Of a stretch of DNA of 60,000 nucleotides, positions 11,298 to 23,839 are shown piece after piece. The notes under the pieces were generated by a model. It saw only the letters and a list, made by a program, of their open reading frames with translations, was not told the origin of the DNA and made no database searches. The DNA lies in contig CM055102.1 of the NCBI GenBank assembly GCA_029204225.1, positions 9,251,456 to 9,311,455 of the forward strand, read 5' to 3'. The DNA comes from Diphasiastrum complanatum (lineage: Eukaryota > Streptophyta > Lycopodiopsida > Lycopodiales > Lycopodiaceae). The position numbers and the translations under genes are program-made. The first letter of the stretch is position 1, and every line of letters starts with the position of its first letter.

Positions 11298-11301
11298 ATG
11301 A
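11284..11301 (+). promoter_or_regulatory. Two minimal uORFs abutting the STOP1-like start codon
   Basis: ATGTGA at 11284-11289 is a start codon followed at once by a stop. ATGAAATTATGA at 11290-11301 encodes three residues, and its TGA overlaps the main ATG (11298) as ATGA. Both lie within 14 bases of the main start, so they are in any mRNA that carries the start codon. Start-stop uORFs are known to stall ribosomes in plants (AUGUAA in the boron-regulated Arabidopsis NIP5;1 leader). Whether this one acts is unknown. Confidence 0.55.
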
Positions 11302-13067
11302 ACTTTAACCAGATGGTAACTTTCGGTAAGGGGGGTGGTAGTGTGCATTTTCCTCCCGAAATGTTGCAGGGATTAGAGGAATCAATGGATCTACTGAAAG
11401 ACAGCTCCTCGGAAAGTCCTCAGGCAGGACAAGCTTCTTCACAAGGGTTCATGAATGTACTAGCGCTTCTTCAGCAGAATATAGAGCACCTGCAGACGCT
11501 TGTTCGCCTCATAGGTCAGGGAGGCCAATTTAATGCAGCTACACAACAGCCACAGATGAAAGCAGCTGCAGGAATGGCAACAGTCATCACGCAGCTGATA
11601 GCAGTAGCTGCAGGGTTGCTTCCACAAGTACATCAACAATCACCACAACCAATGTTCAGTTTTCCAGTTAATCACCTCAGTGGAGAAGCTACGTCAGGCA
11701 TGGATTTTTTCCAGCAGAACTGCTCCGAAAATTCGCTTGCGTCGGCATTAGGAGTGTTTGCTGGCAACAACCCTTTCGGCTCCCATGTAGGTGAAGAAAA
11801 ACAGAGTGCTATGGGTATGGGCTGTACTGTTGGAGGAACTGGACTAGATGGATCTATAGAACTTGCTGAGCATTTATTAGGCACACATGGTAGCAGCGAC
11901 GTTCCAAGAAATTATGTTGGAGTAGACTTGGGGTTACATTCTTGCACTGATCTTACTGGGAACATCAGTTCAAGGAGATGCAATTCAGCAATGACTAATG
12001 AAAATTCTTTCATGCTGACTAATTCACTGGAGATAAATGGATCTTTGGAAGATCAGGAGCCTGGAAATGGTTTTAGGGATGATGAGGATGAAGGGGAAGC
12101 AGAAAATTTACCCCCTGGATCTTACGAGTTGATTGAATTGGATGCCATGGAGATTCTTGCAGAGCATACTCACTTTTGTGAGATTTGTGGGAAGGGCTTC
12201 AAGAGGGATGCAAACTTGAGAATGCACATGAGGGGCCATGGAGATGAGTACAAGACTGCCGCAGCTCTGGCAAAGCCTGACAAGTTTTTGCAAGACCCAT
12301 CACTTAGAAGGCCAAGAAGATATTCCTGTCCATACCTAGGTTGCAAGAGGAATAAGAAGCATAAGAAATTCCTGCCTCTCAAGACAATGCTATGTGTGAA
12401 AAATCATTATAGGCGGAGTCATTGCCCAAAGATGCTCACTTGTAACAAGTGCAAGGTGAAGAAATTTTCTGTGGTGGCAGATCTGAAGACTCATGAGAAG
12501 CACTGTGGCAGGGAAAAGTGGCAATGTTCCTGTGGCACCACATTCTCAAGGAAAGACAAATTGTTCGGACATGTGGGCCTGTTTGTTGGCCACACACCAG
12601 CCACTCCTCTTTATGAAACTGAGTCACCTGGAAATGGGGAAAAGGATAACAATGAAATGGGATTTATCTGTGGAAATATGACTGCCAATGGTCCCAGGAG
12701 AATTTCTGGAAAGGGAACGATAGCTGGTTTTGGTGGAGGGGATGGATTCGGGTTTGGAGCTGGACAGGATTCAGTGGTTGGTTCTGAGGTGAAACCAGAA
12801 ATTTCTCCTGCAAGGATCCTTGGAGATGGAGATAGCTGTGCAATAGATGGAGGAGCAAACTTACAGCTAAGGGATTCAAGCAAATTAGGGCTCACGTTGT
12901 CTGAAAGTGAAAGTGCCATATCAGGAAGACAACTCTCCACTTTGTCATCATTTCAGCAAGCAGGTGTCTCACTCTTGACAGGTCCTTCCAATTTTCATGG
13001 CTTATTTGGAAGCAACTATTTACAGGCTCATAATGGGCCTAAACAGAGCACAAACAATCTTGACTAG
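11298..13067 (+). CDS. STOP1-like C2H2 zinc-finger transcription factor
   Basis: A 589-residue intact, intronless CDS. The family (Arabidopsis STOP1/STOP2) is nuclear and switches on genes for tolerance to low pH and aluminium, such as malate and citrate efflux carriers. The four-finger block is diagnostic. Finger 1 uses C294/C297/H310/H314 ([20 protein letters not shown]), finger 2 C344/C349/H370/H375, finger 3 C382/C385/H399/C403 and finger 4 C410/C412 with H425/H432 ([18 protein letters not shown]). The N-terminal ~110 residues (Gln-rich, [16 protein letters not shown]) resemble the conserved STOP1 N-terminus. A Glu/Asp-rich stretch precedes finger 1, and a Gly-rich segment follows finger 4. 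At 589 residues it is longer than Arabidopsis STOP1 (about 500). ATG 11298 is the first in-frame ATG after the stop at 11247; a GTG at 11286 is not a credible start. It is the only intact gene in the window. Confidence 0.93.
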   Translation: MNFNQMVTFGKGGGSVHFPPEMLQGLEESMDLLKDSSSESPQAGQASSQGFMNVLALLQQNIEHLQTLVRLIGQGGQFNAATQQPQMKAAAGMATVITQLIAVAAGLLPQVHQQSPQPMFSFPVNHLSGEATSGMDFFQQNCSENSLASALGVFAGNNPFGSHVGEEKQSAMGMGCTVGGTGLDGSIELAEHLLGTHGSSDVPRNYVGVDLGLHSCTDLTGNISSRRCNSAMTNENSFMLTNSLEINGSLEDQEPGNGFRDDEDEGEAENLPPGSYELIELDAMEILAEHTHFCEICGKGFKRDANLRMHMRGHGDEYKTAAALAKPDKFLQDPSLRRPRRYSCPYLGCKRNKKHKKFLPLKTMLCVKNHYRRSHCPKMLTCNKCKVKKFSVVADLKTHEKHCGREKWQCSCGTTFSRKDKLFGHVGLFVGHTPATPLYETESPGNGEKDNNEMGFICGNMTANGPRRISGKGTIAGFGGGDGFGFGAGQDSVVGSEVKPEISPARILGDGDSCAIDGGANLQLRDSSKLGLTLSESESAISGRQLSTLSSFQQAGVSLLTGPSNFHGLFGSNYLQAHNGPKQSTNNLD

Positions 13068-13720
13068 CCCAGGAGAGTACGTTGAAGCCAAGAAACTGCA
13101 GAATTCTGATTTGTTACTGAAGTTTTAAAATCAGATATACTCGAATTGCTATCTTGGCAGAAGAGCAAGATCTTCCAGCTTTTCAAGCACATTCAATTTT
13201 ATTTCCTACCGCGGAATCCAATCCTGCCGAAGATCAATGTCAAAAGCATTCCAGGATCTCCACATCCTGGCAAAAATCTACCAACATATGGAAGGCGGTC
13301 CTTTCATATTCTTTCCTACTTGAAACCATTCTGACCTGCCTCTGTGTCAGTACTTGCAGTGGAATAGCATATCTTTTGTGTACTGCAATTTCATTACTTA
13401 AACTTTATGCTATGGTTGATAGATATATCAAGGTTGAAGAACTTTACAGCTCTCAGCTGTTGAGCTTGGTTCTCTTTGAGTGGCAGCTTCTTTCAATTCT
13501 CTTAGCACATGGCTGACTGCAGCCCATTTTAGAAAAATGCTTCTTTAGCTTCTGATCTGGTAGTGACCAGAGAGTAGATTCACATTGTGTACATTTTCTG
13601 CAAGATTCATATTTGCATGTTACTACAGGTCTATTTATCTGGGATTTGGAATTTGAAGCTAATTCAGCTTCCATGTGTGTTCAATTATAGAACTGGACCT
13701 GCTGTAATAAGTGTCCTGTA
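13068..13720 (+). other. Probable 3' UTR and downstream flank of STOP1-like gene
   Basis: No coding frame is convincing after TAG 13065. Base composition stays gene-like to about 13.7 kb and then turns to repeat-derived sequence. AATAA-type polyadenylation motifs are weak (TAATAAG near 13705), so the end is not fixed. Confidence 0.4.
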
Positions 13721-13849
13721 GGTGAAGACTTCCTCTCACTGACGTCTAGAGTTTGAATTTACTTACCCCAGACAAGCAAAAAATCTATAGAACTCCTTTC
13801 ATCACCTTGAGATTTGGAGCTAGATTTCTACTTAGGTGGACATCACCTC

Positions 13850-13960
13850 CAAGAAAGTGATCATGATGGCCCATGCCTCTCTTCCAAAGAAGTTCTGGGC
13901 AGAAGCTATTATTACAGCTACCTACTTGCAGAATCGATCCATCACTAAGGCCAATCAAGC
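13850..13960 (+). mobile_element. Solo fragment of copia integrase
   Basis: From 13863 the sequence reads MMAHASLPKKFWAEA and continues to YLQNRS, the end of a copia integrase domain. The stretch is near-identical at nucleotide level to 45028-45110 in copia-2. Nothing of the element flanks it on either side, so it is a roughly 100-bp orphan. It is probably a relic of filler DNA or of a deleted insertion next to the STOP1-like 3' flank. Confidence 0.75.
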
Positions 13961-14300
13961 TGTAAAGTAGATTAATCTTTGTTCAGCAACGTTGATTAAA
14001 AGGTCAATACATAAATAGACTTACTTAGATTGATAAAGTTCCATCAGTGATCAAAGACAGTTCCTACAGAACAAGTGTAAGGATGTGACTGACAAATTCA
14101 AGCAACCCGAGCAATGAAGATTGGATGGATGCTTGGATGAGACATGCCTACATGCAATGAGAATGACTAGTTTTTGTAAGAGCAAATATATTGAACTATA
14201 GCAAAGAAATTTAAACTCTACCCTAGAAGTAGATACAACCACAGTAAAAGGCTTTTTACTTACTAGTCTTTTCATTAGGGGATTCCAAACAACGAACAGG

Positions 14301-14520
14301 ATTGGCTTAGTTGGTTAGCTTGGCATCTAGTGTTTCTTTGGTCCCAAGTTCAAGCCCCCCATGGAAACAAAGATGCATTTCATGGATTCCATAGGCAGTC
14401 ACTCCCAAAACCCTTCAAGCCATTTAACAAGGCTGGTTAGCTTTGCATCCAAAGTTTCTTTGGTCCCAGGTTTTATCAAGCCCCCCTTGGAAACTAAGAT
14501 GCAAAACCCTTCAAGCCAAG
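14301..14520 (+). mobile_element. tRNA-derived SINE, imperfect dimer
   Basis: The first copy (14301-about 14390) has an A-box-like GGCTTAGTTGGTTAG at 14304-14318 and a B-box GTTCAAGCC at 14348-14356, about 30 bases apart as in tRNA genes and SINE heads. It continues with CCCCCATGGAAACAAAGATG. A second copy (14428-about 14505) repeats TGGTTAGCTT, TTTCTTTGGTCCCA and AAGCCCCCC with a damaged B-box and the same GGAAAC(T/A)AAGATGC tail. ACCCTTCAAGCCA ends both. The units lie head to tail. Confidence 0.6.
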
Positions 14521-14559
14521 AAGTTATTTTTGTGCATAGAACCCAAATTGAATAGCCAT

Positions 14560-17500
14560 CCAAGTGGTGCCTCGACTCATCTATTGAATCATATAGATAC
14601 ATTAGTTTGTAGTATTAAGCAATCAAAAATATTTCAAGTATGAGAGATTTATATCTTAAGATGCATTCAACTCTTCTTTCTTGTCTTCACTTACACTTGT
14701 TTGTTGACATCTCAATCTAGTTAATGAAGGGAAACAAACCAAATGCGATTTGTTTTCTAGTCATTGTAGGCTTTATGGTGGTTGAAGGCATTGTTGTTTT
14801 GGTAAGAGATTTTGGTCTTGCCAAATGTAGTGCTCTTGTAAGGGCCTACAAGCTAGAATTGCTCTAGGTAGGTTTAAGTTGAGCACCTTGATTTTGAGGA
14901 TACAAATTTATGAGTATTCCAAATTCAGGCACTCATGGAAATCCTTGTGAATGTGAGCCACAATTAAAAGTCATGTATACATTTTTTTCTCTTGTATGTC
15001 CTCGTTTGTGTAGCAAATTGTAGTCTCAAACTCCAGTGCCTCAAGTAAAGCAAAAGGAAGAACTAACCAATGCACCACTTGTTAGACAGCCATGAGTGTA
15101 GTTATGGAATAAACACTCGCTAGTCCCTTGTGGCACATTTGTATTTTATCACACGTCAGTCAATGATGTTTTTCTTTTTTTTATGGCTTGCTAATAATCT
15201 TACATCTTCGAACATGATTAGTTAGATTCAAGCGAAATTTATGTTGAAAACTACTCGAACTTCTTGGGGTATTTGAGAGTGGGTTGAGCTAAGGAATGAT
15301 TAGCATCAATTAGCTTATGCTTGTCCTCCAATAATTCTTTGAAATTTACAGCAGATTATGATATATAATATGTTTATTTTACCTTTAAACTATGGATCTT
15401 TGAAAAAAAAAACTTAAATCAAATTCTTGGCAAGTTGGATTCGATTACTTCCACCTTATTTCGCTCTTTTTTTTCTACTTTCTTCATTTTGCGCATGTAA
15501 ATTTTTCATCCATGCATCTATCTTATCATTTACTTCCTTTTTGGAACATGGATCCTACTATCTCGTCAACTTTGTGAACTTAGTCATGTTTGCCTTGCTT
15601 TTGATATCTCTTGGGTGTAAATAGTGCTCTCAATAATATTCTAATCACGTATCTTCATGATCCAAGTTCTGTAGATCTCTAAACAATGTAGTTGTTAAAA
15701 TGGTTTATTGAATATACCAATTATCTCGATGCATATATAAAGTTCACAATCAATCAGAACAAAAAGATATGCGAAGTCCAACAAAATTGCTTCCTTGATT
15801 CAATACAATCTAAACACTCTAAGAAGTGAGATTGTACAAATTCCCACAAATGAATTTCATAAGTTTATTTGTAGGGTGCTATGTAGCTAGGAACATTAAT
15901 TCAAAAATAAAATGTGTCATAGAGCCAATTTTGGATGTTTGGGCTTTGTTACATACAAAATATTTGTTCACTTGAAAATAATTTCATGTGAACTCGTAGT
16001 TTCTCATACACATTCATCTCTTACAAAATTCTCCAATTGCAATAGTTTTGACATCTCACCTATTTACTTACACATACGATTGTTAGGCTTAAAAATCATT
16101 AAATTCATGTATTGTACAACTACATAATGCGTATGATTATTTGCTTTGTACATCTTCGTGGTTGCACATGCTTCTCTTAGGGCATCTCTACAATATTATG
16201 ATGTGGAAAAGGATGAGATAGATTATTTGAAGAAAGGTTGTGAGGACACATAATAAGTTTTGAAAATGTTTGCCCATTATGTGATTGTCAATTGGAGGAA
16301 AAAAAAACATATTTTGGTATGAATTGCTGCTAAGCATCTATATTTTCACAATCTTATTCCAGTATATTGTACATGCCACACCGTATTTAAATTACTTAAA
16401 AAACAATTTTGATGGTTGTCATCCTATGTTAGGGAGAGTCTTGTTATAAGTGGACTAAACATTACTTTTAAGGAATATCTGTTCTCATACACTTTTTTAA
16501 AGATAATATTCCTACAATGATAGTTGTTCTTCGGAAAGTTATTTTTGACCTTTAGGATACATGCCAAAGGTTTCTTTTGTAAATTAAATGTTCAAGTTCT
16601 GAATGCCTCACTAAGCTAGCATTTTCATTTTACTAAAATGTGATTTGATCATATAAACTAAGTCTTTGATGCCAAGGTACTACGAGCATGGAGTGTCTTA
16701 GTATCTTTATGAACATATGTGCTACAAATTCGGTACGTGTCAAGGTTGTACGCAATAGTATCCAATATGGAATATTTGAAATGTAGATTTTGCATTTTAT
16801 AGCATCACTATTCATCTTTATATGTACATCATAGGCTCAACATATCATCGTTTGTAATGTTATAGTTGATTGATGACTGAATTAAAGATTCTAAATTGCA
16901 TAATTATTCACAATTAAATGAAATATCATCTACCAAATCTACAAAATGCATGAAAAAGATATATTAACTTTTATTTTTTCTACTCAACCAATATACTATC
17001 ATGACATACACAATGCGAGCTACATGTCCATAAAAGTAAATATAATGTGAAAGGACAATAATGCAAAGGTGTCAACTTCTATATATTTCTCGAGTAATAC
17101 AAGATTAAAAAAGTCTTTACTATAGCAACTTATGGAAAAAACATGTGCACATCTTGAACATTGCAAGGACATGGTGGACTAGTTTCATATATGGTGAATA
17201 CTCTTCTAAATGTTTGCATCTGGATATGGTCAAAGTGTCATATCAATCAAGTACAAATAATACTTTTCAAGGTTGAAAACTTTCCACACAATTTGTTTTC
17301 AATATTTGTCGTAAGCGCAACTAGCCACGGTAAAAAAGTGTTTATGATCATTAGATGTTTCAAGTACTAGACATCAAAACTTTAAAAACTTGTCATGCTA
17401 AAAAAGCACAATGATATACAATGAGAAAGCTATATTGCATATTGGACAACCTTTGAAAATTTGATTGAAATTGAATAAAAAATATGCACAGACAAAAATA

Positions 17501-18380
17501 ATACCCATTTATGAATTATGTAAAGCTCTAATGAAAGTAAAACTACTCATTTTGAAAAGGATAGAGAAGGTAGAGCCCATCTAAAAGCTCTCTTCCTTAT
17601 TATTAGCTTGTGAATACTTGAAAATTGTTGGAACATGGTGTAATTGTTGCAAAATGTATCATTGACATATTTATCGCAACATTGTGTTCAAATGTTTATT
17701 TGCTCAAAGGACAAATACTACATCATAAAGAAAATTTACAAGTCCTCATTATAAAATAGGAAAAACACATAATCTTGAATTGGAGGCCACCCATGTACAC
17801 AATTCAAATAAAATTTAACAATTCTAAACAAAAAAGTACAACACATGGAGACTGCTACATGAGTAACCAAGGGCTCAACATGACCGGTATGATGTTAGTT
17901 GATGACCTGCCCCTGACGTGTCGATGCAGTATCTCATCACCCAAAAAAGGATACCACACTATCTCAAAGCATTTTTGATAAGTCAAAGTTTTAGCAAATT
18001 CACTCTAATACCAAGGGTCCAATGACATCAAATTGAGAGAGAAACTAATTTAGATTAATGTTTGTTCTTTAGTAGAAATGAGGACAAATATAGATTGGGA
18101 GTTCATTAGCTTAATGTTAAAATTTCTCGAGTCAAGAAAGGAGGCTAAAAGCAAAATGACAAGCATCAAGTTAGGGTGGGGAGAAGGGGAAGTGACGATG
18201 GCGGAGATGATAATGGACTCTTTCACCCTTACCACAGCAAAGTTATCCATAGCGGCAACAACAAATAGAGGGAGAGTAGTGATGGCAATGATTGTAATGC
18301 ATTTTCCATATCTAAAATGGTTGTACTTTCATTCCTTCAAAGGTTGTACAGCTAAAGAAAAATCCCTTTTCGACAATACT
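14560..18380. other. AT-rich stretch without recognisable genes
   Basis: About 3.8 kb with no frame longer than ~105 codons and no protein motif I recognise on either strand. The plus-strand frame at 18078-18395 is open, but its composition gives no family. Old transposon remains are the likely content. Confidence 0.5.
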
Positions 18381-18389
18381 CTAGTATGT

Positions 18390-19500
18390 AGTTGATGCTT
18401 CCCTCTAGTTCAATCACCCAGCTGCTATTCTCAGGATTGATTTGGATAAAGCCTTTGACCACATCAAGTGAGATTTCATTTACGCTTGTTGCCAACATTT
18501 TTTTCTTCTCCCTTTCTCATTGTTCTTTTTCAATTTCAATGAACCTCTCATTAATCGTCTCCTTTGCCAATCTCTTCTCCTTGCTTTCATCCATTCACCT
18601 CAAACATTATCCCTATGGTCCCCCACCTTTTTGTTGATGATATTGTCTGCATTTCAGAGCTTCATGAAACTTTTGTCTCTCTTCTAGTTGATGAATTATC
18701 TCGGTTCTATTCTTTTTCTAGTTTTAGTACTAAATTCAAGAAGTCTAATACCATCATTCTCTCGCATAATGATCCTTCGTCCTAGTGTTGTTCTCTTAAG
18801 TCAGCATCCTCCAACATGGCACTACATGTTCAAGTACTTGGGTTCTCTTGAAGCTTCTCTTTGCAATCATGATAGATTTAACTGGATTTTCTTTAGAGTC
18901 ATTGTCAAGATTCAACTCTAAAACTCTTATGATCTTTATTTCCCTACTCATATCATTGTTTTAGATCATATAATTTTCTCTTATTTCACTCACTCCCTTC
19001 TCTTTGGTCTCTTTCCTCCCTCCTATCTTCAATAGTCAAATTTTTTTGAAAGTTCCTTTGAATTAATGGCCCGTCATTCCTTAATTGTGGGACATTTGTA
19101 TTGACCCTTCAAACTTGATGCCTTTGATTGACTTGACCCTTCTAATTCTTCTCTTTGGATCCACTCTAATTTCCCATTGTCTCAATCCTAGGCTTTGCTC
19201 TTGGCATCTGATCTCCCTATTGTCTCATGTTCTTCTAAATGTTTTGGATATTTCTTTCTACTCAACTTTACTCACACTCAATGTCTCACTACTAGATTTT
19301 TGCCTCTTTTTTTTAATGCTACTTATAGAGTTTTGCTCTCCATGAGAGATCTCACTAATTGGGATGGTAGTAACGTTGTTTTCTCCCTTGAGCCCTTTGG
19401 TTTTCAAAGATCATCACCTTGGACCTCAAACCCTTAGCTGCCGTTGAATCTACAATTTTTTTGAAACATCTCTCCTAAAAGCATTACCTCTTCATGTCAC
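18390..19500 (+). pseudogene. Decayed LINE (non-LTR retrotransposon) reverse transcriptase
   Basis: RT motif A is visible at 18424-18468 as ILRIDLDKAFDHIK followed by TGA where Trp is usual. The catalytic box follows in another frame as PHLFVDDIV (FVDD 18630-18641; FADD is usual in plant LINEs), then SFSTKFKKSNTIILS, where the S-G-L-x-x-N-x-x-K-S motif is expected. Near 18832-18843 comes KYLG in a third frame, as in LINE thumb regions. The motif A to FVDD distance is short, suggesting a deletion. Later frames to about 19500 are too worn to assign. Confidence 0.65.
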
Positions 19501-19775
19501 ATCAAGGAATTTGTGTACTCCTCTTGTCTTGCTTGTCTAAAATAGATCTCAATCTCTCGATTCTTGAATCTAGCTTTTATTCTGTGCCTTTTCTCGTTGT
19601 GACTAGCTTGTAAGAAGAACGGTAAGCTTTCTCATTCTTCTATCTACATCTGTACCAAAGAATGCAACTCTATTTTCTCATGGTTTGATTCCAAATGCCT
19701 TACTAGTGACTTTGGAGCACTTGCAAGGTGTTTGATTGCTATAATGCAAGAATAGAGGTCAATTGCTTATAATTG

Positions 19776-22700
19776 GGTTGTATGGGATTCTAGAAGGAAT
19801 ATTCTCTCCCAAATGGAGATTACATATACTTGTGGAACTCGCCCATCTCCCTATCGGATTTTTTGATTCAAGAAACCAGGATCCCCTCCTCTCTTGTATT
19901 CATACACCATGGCTTGGAGGTGAAGTGGTTAGGGTATTGACTAGCCATTTCATGTTGGTTGGGTGGCTTGGCTCCATAAGTTTCCTTTTGGTTACATGCA
20001 ACAAGATCTAGGTAATTCTTCATGTGGTGATCCTGACAATGGTATCAAAGCACCCTCCTACTGCAATTTTTATCAATTACACCTCACACATGTGAAGACT
20101 AGGTGGCAGGGTGACATGGCAAGTGTCTTCATAACTTCCTCTCCCTCTGTATTGTGCTTTACAATGACCAAATTGGAGTCCTGTAGCAAAAGTTATCACA
20201 GTCGGAAGTTTGGTAATTTTTAAAGTAATTTGAAAATTTTCTGAAATGTTCTGATTGCATGCTTTTCCAGTGTTGAAAATATTTGGATGAACCTATATGC
20301 ATGTTTGGATGCATGATACAAGGTGGTACAATAGGTTGATCAAAGTAATTTCATGCTTGAATACAATTTTATATAAAAGTAGTCAGAAAGCAAATTTCCC
20401 AGTTACTAGGTATTTTACGTAAAAAAATTTAGATTTTTTTAGAAATAACTACATGTCATGTCTAATGCATGCCAGATGGAATCCTTTTGAAATGGGATGG
20501 CAACTGTGAAACTGCCAAGTCGATGCTTTAAATCGATTTTCACAGTTTTGGTCCATAGTTAACGGAATTTGAAAGTCCTAGTTACGTAAAATTTCGAAAG
20601 AACCGTGGATGTTTTGGATTGTTCCAATTCCTTGATTTTTGGTCAAACAGAAATGGCTTATAAAGTGAATGACCTTACTGAGATGAAATCAGTCAGTTTT
20701 ATAAGGTCACAATACCTTTTACTTTCAGTTGAAGATTTTGAAACTTGTCAACTAAGGTCAATATTTTTTGTTTTGTGTGATCAATAAAGACTAAGAATAA
20801 CACAAATTTTGTTAGAATGGTTTCCTTGTCGAATCTGGGGCTGAAAGCCTAAACCACATTTGAGAAGGGAGGAAGGAGATGAAGCCTGAGGTGTAGAGAA
20901 TTGGTTGACTGAGTCGGTCAGTTTTGTTAATCTACTTTGCATTTCGGAAGTATATATGTGATAACAAGTGAGAATACAATTGGGAATTTAGCTTTGGAAT
21001 TATATTTTTAAACTGCCTCTAGAAATTTGGATCCCTTTTTCTAGTGTTCATTTGAAATTTCGAGGAATCAAAGATTCTAAGGGAAGAGATAATGGCAGTC
21101 GGATTATAATTCATTTATGGAACCATCTCGTTTGCAATTAGATTTGGATTAAATCCTTGGGGTTTGCAAACGAAAGTAGATAAAATGTATTCCATACGGG
21201 AGTCTAATAATTTAAATTCTTTTTTAGATATTATAGAGTGGTTTTTTATAATGACAGAGACAACCAAGAGAACTTCTAACTTTTGAAAGAATGAAATTCT
21301 TTTTACCGATTCTAAAATGGATATTGGTTATCTATTTCAGTATTGTTTTTAGTTATATTGAGATTCTTAATATTTCTTTTGGTTCAGTGAATACACTTGC
21401 GACATTTCATCAGTACTTGAACAATACATTTTGTTCATGACTGGGTCAATGTAGAGTGGTATTCTTAGGTGATGTGTTCATCTACAATGTAATGCTTAAG
21501 GAGCATGAGGGAATTCAATGGCTAGAAGTATCTCCTGGAATTGGTTGTGAATTTGATCCTATACTTGGGTATAGGATAGCCTGGTAGTCTTTTTGACTTT
21601 TTGGTAAACAGATCTAGAAGCAGAGAATTCTTGGAGGGAAAATTGGTGGTATGGGACATTCGTGATTTCAAAGGGAATTTCGTGTGCGAGAGTGATCTGT
21701 AGACCGATGGTTATTTTAATGGTAATACTAACAGAGAAATCCATTGATTATTTGGTTTAGGGTACTTTGGGAGATTATGAGATATAGATCCGGATCCAAA
21801 TGGTATCTCGTTATTTACAAAATCTGGAGACCCTTAAATCTATTTCTCTTTTATTTGAACCTCTACTTTTTAGAAATTTCTTAAATACGAGACAGTTGGA
21901 TTGAGATTCATATAACTCGTTCCAGTGTGGAATTATGTATTGAAGGACTGATTATGATTATATGAAATTATACTTCAATACAGTTGTGAATATGGCTCAA
22001 AATCTATTGACGTTTTTAATTGATTCAATGGAATTTATACTTCCTAGACCCAAATGTTTATCTCTATTTGATAATTGATTATTGAGAGGTAATATCTCTA
22101 TCACTCAGATAAGATATTTTATGATTTTGGAGAAAGTCCAACTTGTAATAGTATTGCATTCTCATTACTGACTTTTCAAATCTTTAACATCTTATACGTT
22201 ATCTCTTGAGGATCTTTTTTGAGGGAAATTGGGAATTTCTTTTAAAAGACAGAGATGAAGAGATAGGAATAAGACTTTCAAGGGGATCAGCAGTTGCATA
22301 GATGTCTGTGAAAAATCCAGTATGTGTGCAAAGGTTGAACTATTCTAGTGAAATAGAGTAACTCTCTAGGGATTGTTGCATATAATCTGAAACTAGAGGA
22401 GTTTTGGGTGTATTGAGCTGTGAGTTATTCATGATGAAGAATAGTAGTGGTAAAGATTTAGTTTAGGTTCCGTTGATCAGTTTTACCAAGTATCATTTTG
22501 TTGTGGATTGGATCAGTGGGAATAAAACTTTAATCTTAACCTTATGTATAAAGATGTTTGTATAGGTCAACCTAATCTTGGTTGAATACTAAGATCTGAT
22601 GTAGGTTGATTCGATGAAGAAATTTTGTTATTGCAAGTTTGATGGTTGGAAAACTTGAGGTTGTGAAATTATTCACTTCAAAAATTTCCCAGATATGTTA

Positions 22701-23070
22701 TTTACTCATGAGAGATAGAGTTCTTTTGTAGCTGAGTTGCAAGATTCTTGGTGAGTTATGTGAGTAACATATGCGGATTAAGTCAGAATCTGCCAGTTTA
22801 TGTATAGGAACATAGTTGGATATGTTGGTTATTATAGCCTATGTTTATGTATAGGAACATAGTTGGATATGTTGGTTATGTACATCCTAATCTTGTGGAT
22901 CTACTATGTGTTTCCTAGGTAGTAACAATTATTTGTAGGCAACTCCTTCTGTGGAAAACGTAAATTATTAACTTAATGAGGATTTAGACGAGATTCTAAA
23001 TGTGGTGTTGTGTCGGGATATATGAATTCGACACCTAGACATTTGAGATTTTCGAATCATTTTTGTAGAG
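19776..23070 (+). mobile_element. Non-coding LTR element LX, copy A (5' LTR end + PBS + internal)
   Basis: The left 260 bases match, by eye, the LTR of copy B read in reverse (TCGCCCAT, TATGGCTTGG), and of copy C (GGTTGGGTGG). A primer-binding site TGGTATCAAAGC lies at 20040-20051, one base off the usual TGGTATCAGAGC. The internal sequence has no coding frame of note. It is the approximate reverse complement of B from about 29720 down to 26600, including TATAGGAACATAGTTGGAT, which occurs twice in A (about 22807 and 22852). Copy A lacks about 1 kb of leader that B and C have after the PBS. The right border is near 23070. Confidence 0.6.
20040..20051 (+). other. Primer-binding site, LX copy A
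   Basis: TGGTATCAAAGC, complementary to the 3' end of initiator tRNA-Met with one mismatch. It follows LTR-like sequence directly. Confidence 0.6.
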
Positions 23071-23074
23071 GGTG

Positions 23075-23835
23075 GCCTAGGCATCCCTAAATCTCTCCTT
23101 AAGAACAAATTCTTGTACTCCGGTGCCTGTCCTCCTCTTCCCTACCCACAACATTGGTGCCCCCTTCCCCTCTCCTTCATGTCTCTTGTTGTTGTTGTTC
23201 CTCCACTACCCTTTCTTGCCCCCACCTTTGATAAGCTACTTATTGGCGCTTTCCGTTTGAAGGGACACTTTGTCCTCAGAAACCTCATCTCTGCCCTCTT
23301 CGATCTCTTCTCCATTTTCCGTTGGTTTGTTTGAGGCTTCTCTTCCCATTGATGAACCTATCTAGACCTCTTCCCTTTTTCCTATTGATACTCCTTCCTG
23401 TGTTTTGTCTCACCTGAGGTTGTCCTCGACTTTGGTCGGTAAGGGCCTCAAGACTCTTCACTAGCTTGTGCATGTTCCCCCTTGCCAACTCATGTCTGAT
23501 GTCCATCTATCTACTAATGATTGTTCTGTAGTTGACCTCACCTTCTTTTTTGCCCTTGGCTTCCACCTTGTAGTTGATACTTCTTCACCTCTCATTGGCT
23601 GGGAGCTTGCTCTTGAAGTTTCTCTCCTCAATTACCATGTCGTTCACCTTAGGCACTATCATGCCCTTTTTCTTGCTTTAACTCCCGATGATCATTGTCT
23701 GACTCTCCTGTGCGCTGGCACAAAAGATTCGCTATTGTTCATTCCATCCCTATTGGAAAACTTTGCTACTTGGCCTATTGCATCCTCTCTAAGTGTTACG
23801 TCCACGTTTTGTATGAGGGATTCAAAATAGTCCTT
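23075..23835 (+). other. Unassigned pyrimidine-rich segment between LX copies A and A'
   Basis: A C/T-rich 760-bp block (CCTCCTCTTCCCTACCC) not shared with the other LX copies. It has scraps of open frame on both strands, the longest 120 codons at 23468-23830, without recognised motifs. It may be an insertion or an unrelated repeat. I see no terminal repeats. Confidence 0.35.
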
Positions 23836-23839
23836 GACT

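Noticed and set aside
14301-14370. Functional tRNA gene
   Set aside because: A- and B-boxes are present, but no acceptor stem or anticodon arm folds, and the unit is repeated head to tail as a SINE.
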